NCBI GenBank assembly: GCA_030674185.1
Contig: JAPXFY010000031.1
Span: 1,945,156 to 2,009,155 of the forward strand
DNA from: Monoplex corrugatus
Lineage: Eukaryota; Mollusca; Gastropoda; Littorinimorpha; Ranellidae
Length of the DNA: 64,000 nucleotides
Direction: 5' to 3'
Below the pieces are notes generated by a model. It ran no database searches. It worked only from the letters and a program-made list of their open reading frames with translations, and was not told the origin of the DNA. The translations under genes were made by a program, and so were the position numbers. How positions within the stretch are numbered: the first letter of the stretch is position 1; each line of letters opens with the position of its first letter. This document shows, one piece after another, positions 1-64,000 of the stretch.

Positions 1-795
1 ATATTCCTGTTGTAATTCGATGAAACAGACGGACGCATGTTGACACCCCGTCGTCCCCGGTGTGGAATGGGTGCCTCAGTGTGGCCATGCACAGAGGACA
101 GCAGGTGCACCACTTTTGTGCTGTGGTACTTTGTGGCGACGATCTTGTTGTCACCACAAAGAGCAGCTGATGATCCGGGGTCCAGCTTCACTCCACGTAG
201 CTCCTCTGGAATACCCCGGTTCTCCCGGACGGTGCCGCAGGCCAAGGTGTTCCTTTCCAGGAGGTAGAGGTACAGCCGCAGACTACTGTACCAGTTGTCC
301 GTGTAGACATGGTAGCCCTTTTCCAGGAGAGGGGCTACCAAGTACAGCACCATCTTCTCGCTGGCCGAGAGAGTTGGGTTGTCTGCATTTACGGACTCTA
401 GGACAGGCTGCACCTCATTGACGGGGTCCTCCTTTCCAGCATACACCTTGAAGCGGTAGCAGTAGCCACCACTTCCCTTGACACCGCCGTCAGACTCACA
501 GCACAGGTATATTTTGATGCCAAACCGGGCACGTTTCAACGGTATGTATTGACGAAATATCAGTCTACCCTTCCAAAGAAGTAGACTTTCATCAACACAT
601 ACCGCTTGCCGGGGCTCATACACCTCCTGGAACCTCTCATGCAGATGATCCAGAATAGGACGGATCTTGTAGAGCCGGTCGTACGCTGGATCACCTGGCA
701 CTGGCATGGCTGCATTGTTGTTGAAGTGCAGAAACTGAAGAAGAATCTGAAATACAGAGTAAACTTTCAAGATAAGTAAGCAGACCCACAACTGG

Positions 796-885
<90 letters not shown>

Positions 886-1112
886 CCTACACACACACAC
901 ACACACACACATACACACACACACACACACAGCCTACACACACACAGCCTACACACACACCCACTACACAAGCACACACTGACAGTATCACACACACTTG
1001 AATATATAAAAACACCACACTGGTATAAAAAAGTGCTTTTGTCTTTTACAAAATGAATAAACTTGCATGGAAAACTTACACACAGAAAATAAATAATGCT
1101 TATGCACACACG

Positions 1113-1197
<85 letters not shown>

Positions 1198-1385
1198 ACA
1201 CACACACATTCACACAAGCACACACTGACAGTATCACACACACATGAATATAAAAACACCACACTGGTGTACCAAAAAAGTGCTTTTGTGTTTTACAAAA
1301 TCAGCAAACTTGTATGGAAAACTTGCAAACAGAAATAAATAATGCGTATGTACACATGTGCACTCACACACACACACACGCACAT

Positions 1386-1432
<47 letters not shown>

Positions 1433-1443
1433 CACACACAGCC

Positions 1444-1482
<39 letters not shown>

Positions 1483-1530
1483 TTACACAAGCACACACTG
1501 ACAGTATCACACACACTTGAATATATAAAA

Positions 1531-1619
<89 letters not shown>

Positions 1620-2494
1620 AGTGGAGGGATGAAGAATCAAGTAGTGAAAAAAAGAAAAGAAAAAAAAATAGAGCTACTTGCCTGGAACCGGTTTCTTGTC
1701 ATGATGGAGCTGAAGACTGGAATTCTGTACAGCACCTTCTTAGACCAGTACAGTTCAATTGAAGGTAGCCGCACAATGCCCATCAGCAGAACCAGGCCCA
1801 GAAACTTCCTCATTTCTGCACAGTCGACTTTCTCCCACTTGTTGGCCCTGGAAAACTGTGGAAGATTGGGGTGTGCCTCGAGAAACTGGTCAGCATACAG
1901 GTTTGTCTGAATGACGAGATGGTTGACTAGGTCAGAAAAAAATAATTCCAAATAGTCAACCGGCCTAAAATTAGCACAGCTGACCTTCAACCCCGGATTT
2001 CCAGTGAAAACTACACCAGGGTTGGGGTGCTGTGCATCAGCTTCTCGCCATTCTCTCACTAGCTGTTGCTGACCACGCCTCACGCCACGCCCCCTGCCGC
2101 TTCCACGGGGCCCTCGCCGTCGTCCAGACCCCCTACCACGTCCACGACCCCGTCCCCTCCTGACAGGAGGGGGTGCAGTGCTTGTTGATGGTAGAGGATC
2201 CCCCATTTCCTCTTCTTCACCCTCGCTAGCACTGGTTTCCCCACTGCTTTCACTGGGAGCGAACGAAGGATCCACGTCATCACCAGCACCTATCTCCGAT
2301 AAAAGTGGATGGTGCTGGTTCCCATCCGTCTCCTCCTCATCACTGATGTCAGGATCCGATCCTCCCATGTCTTCTTCTCCACTGTCTTGATCGTTGAATA
2401 TCTCGTCCAACACATCAAGCGCAGTGTACCGCTTGAAAACAGGTCGAGCCGACGACGTACTAGGTCTCGCTGCCATCTTGAATTCGCTAATCAC
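1..2494 (-). CDS. piggyBac (PGBD-type) transposase, two exons, C-terminus beyond window
   Basis: Exon 1 2494-1682, intron 1681-747 (donor GCAAGT, acceptor tgtatttcag), exon 2 746-1; all on the minus strand and open. It is the DNA-cutting enzyme of a cut-and-paste transposon with TTAA targets. The likely start is the second Met (2476), [14 protein letters not shown], followed by an acidic Asp/Glu/Ser stretch, an Arg-Gly-rich segment (about 30 residues), then the DDE_Tnp_1_7-type domain from [15 protein letters not shown]. First catalytic Asp in [15 protein letters not shown], second in [12 protein letters not shown]; the third lies past the left edge. Exon junction [16 protein letters not shown] is typical of the family. 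No stop or frameshift in the visible 500+ codons, so possibly active or recently so; a domesticated gene is the alternative. Confidence 0.88.
747..1681 (-). repeat. GC-AG intron of the transposase, made of compound (CA)n repeats
   Basis: Four long CA tracts (about 797-960, 1110-1210, 1365-1485, 1530-1612). Between them a roughly 245-bp period repeats a spacer containing CACTGACAGTATCACACAC and GTGCTTTTGT.TTTTACAAAA. Flanked by splice consensus on the minus strand (GCAAGT at 1681-1676, ..TTTCAG ending at 747). Confidence 0.85.
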
Positions 2495-2728
2495 TGTAAC
2501 CTCTCAACTCGCGATTTGCATATCCTGTGGTCAGTTACTGGTGACGTGAAGGATATGGGGCTCTTCGCTGATATCAGCAACAGAGTTGGAAACATTTTGC
2601 GCAGTCATTTCTTGTGTAGATTTGCTCGCTTTCCGTGACGAGTTTACTACGAGTGGCACTCGTATACGGGCGTGGTGAATTTCGATTTTACTACGAGCGT
2701 TACTCGTACCAAGCAGAGAAGAGGTTAA
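2495..2728 (-). mobile_element. 5' end of the piggyBac element with terminal repeat and TTAA
   Basis: Reading the minus strand, TTAA (2728-2725) is followed by CCTCTTCTCTGCTTGGTACG and then CGAGTAACGCTCGTAG-type short inverted words. About 230 bp separate this end from the transposase start, a normal 5' UTR length. The other terminus is outside the window, so the repeat pair cannot be confirmed. Confidence 0.6.
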
Positions 2729-3137
2729 AAATAGCTGGATATGGTAAATGGTTAAAAATAGCTGGATATGGTAAATGGTTAAAAATAGCTGGATATGGTA
2801 AATGGTTAAAAATAGCCGGATATGGTAAATGGTTAAAAATAGCCGGATATGGTAAATGGTTAAAAATAGCCGGATATGGTAAATGGTTAAAAATAGCCGA
2901 ATATGGTAAATGGTTAAAAATAGCTGGATATGGTAAATGGTTAAAAATAGCCGGATATGGTAAATGGTTAAAAATAGCTGGATATGGTAAATGGTTGAAA
3001 ATAGCCGGATATGGTAAATGGTTAAAAATAGCTGGATATGGTAAATGGTTAAAAATAGCTGGATATGGTAAATGGTTAAAAATAGCTGGATATGGTAAAT
3101 GGTTAAAAATAGCCGGATATGGTAAAAATTATAACAA
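2725..3137. repeat. 27-bp minisatellite, about 15 copies
   Basis: Unit contains GGTTAAAAATAGCTGGATAT and GGTAAAT. Each unit carries a TTAA. Variation is mostly GCTGG versus GCCGG. The first TTAA is the one bounding the piggyBac element. In-frame WLKIAGYGK-type peptides are repeat artefacts. Confidence 0.96.
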
Positions 3138-3303
3138 CTGAATATGTCCAGATTTCTTGCCTTTATGATCTGATCTATAATTTCCCAAAGCTGTTTGGCT
3201 AAAAGCACATGCAAAAGCAAATGAAAACTTTTCCCCAAATTTCAAAATATTAAGAGCATTATTACTTCCCCTGTCAGAAATGCGCTTTGACATCTAAACA
3301 GGT

Positions 3304-3950
3304 TTAACTCTCTTCTACGAGCGTCGGGATTTCCCGATCATGTCTCAACAACGCTCGTCAACAAGCGTCGGAGAAATCCGACTTGAGTTTTGAAAATTTG
3401 CGGGGCTTCCAGTATTTCCGTTAACTGAAACTAATTGCCAGAAATAGATTCTTCAGTCATTCTTAGCCTCATTTCAGGCCATGAGGTCACTGTACCACGC
3501 AGTTGGTGTGTAGACAGAGCAAAGTTCATGACCCACTAGCTCTGCAGCGAAGCAGATGATGGAAAAGCAAATGGCTGAACAGTACTCAACTTCTCAGGGC
3601 TCTTCAAGACGATCTCTTTAGTGCACTTGGAGTGTGTGCATGTTGGATTTTATGAAATTTCATTCAAAATGTGACTGTAGGAACTGATGCATTGATCTGA
3701 CTGTGTATTTTGGAAGACATTTTTCACCTGAAAATGTATCTAATTTTACTTGTACCATTACTCGGCAACCATGAGGGTTAGACAATTAAACTTTCAGCAT
3801 TTTGTACACCCAATCTTTTAATATATGATATGCCAAATTTCAAAACTATCTGTTTTCATTTGTTTGTATGAGAATTTTCTCGTGACCTATACAAATGGTG
3901 CATATCAGGGGAACGGCAAGAGGCATAAACATACGTAGCGAGCGAGTTAA
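3304..3950. mobile_element. piggyBac-like MITE (639 bp) with TTAA duplications
   Basis: TTAA at 3304-3307 and 3947-3950. Ends CTCTCTTCTACGAGCG (left) and CTCGCTCGCTACGTAT (right, reverse strand) are partly matching. The left subterminal region has inverted CGAGCGTCGG/CCGACTTG-like words. Non-coding. Boundaries rest on TTAA plus weak terminal similarity. Confidence 0.55.
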
Positions 3951-4146
3951 AAGAGAATTGTAATAGATGAGTTTCTGCTTTTTTATTTTTTGCATAAAAG
4001 TTATAAATTTTGAAATGGTCTCTGGTTCTTGTATGTTGCATCATGTGCGTGAGCTCACGCATGCATATTTACAAATATCTACATGTCTAAAATGCAATTT
4101 ATAATTTATTTTGTTTTGTAATGGGCATGTGAATCTTGCTTTACAG

Positions 4147-63978
<59,832 letters not shown>

Positions 63979-64000
63979 GTACGTGTGATAATGGTTGTCA

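Overview
This is a stretch of animal nuclear genome, most probably from a lophotrochozoan and, by its mix of dinucleotide microsatellites, minisatellites, tRNA-derived retroposons and short DNA transposons, plausibly a mollusc (gastropod-like). The taxon is an inference; no rRNA or mitochondrial marker is present. The one host gene I can support is the + strand orthologue of the deubiquitinase USP9X / FAF-X (Drosophila fat facets). Fifteen internal exons lie between 4147 and 63978 and encode about 690 residues of the helical N-terminal/central region, including the ubiquitin-like (UBL) domain. The gene start, the catalytic USP domain and the stop codon all lie outside the window. Everything else lies in its introns, or upstream of the first visible exon.

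Layout. 1-2728: minus-strand piggyBac transposase gene running off the left edge, with a GC-AG intron full of (CA)n, ending at a TTAA that abuts a 27-bp minisatellite (2725-3137). 3304-3950: TTAA-flanked element. 4147-5596: USP9X exons 1-2. 5597-38146: a 32.5-kb intron holding another TTAA element, a 29.7-kb higher-order repeat (6258-35938, four copies of a composite unit with six minisatellites each) and a piggyBac derivative (36159-36846). 38147-49380: exons 3-11, with introns carrying a foldback element, piggyBac and hAT-like MITEs, tRNA-like retroposons and two decayed non-LTR retrotransposon pieces. 49381-53830: an intron filled by 50-bp and 35-bp minisatellites. 53831-56898: exons 12-14. 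56899-63866: an intron with 45-, 31- and 28-bp minisatellites, three nested or adjacent TTAA elements, a 1-kb piggyBac derivative and a LINE remnant. 63867-63978: exon 15.

The two observations most worth following are the higher-order repeat and the piggyBac load. The higher-order repeat is built from three diverged versions of one ancestral monomer, punctuated 13 times by a 95-bp inverted-repeat core. The piggyBac load is at least nine TTAA-bounded elements or ends in 64 kb. It includes a 72-bp near-palindrome nested inside a larger element of the same target specificity, and two internally deleted derivatives that keep only the transposase N-terminus.

Sequence quality matters here. Exon 9 of USP9X has an apparent one-base loss in a G run, the exon 4/5 junction does not keep phase, and several minisatellites contain clusters of one-base deletions. 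This looks like uncorrected consensus error rather than a decaying gene, since all other exons are open and conserved. All protein identifications come from motif and family recognition, not from a database search.
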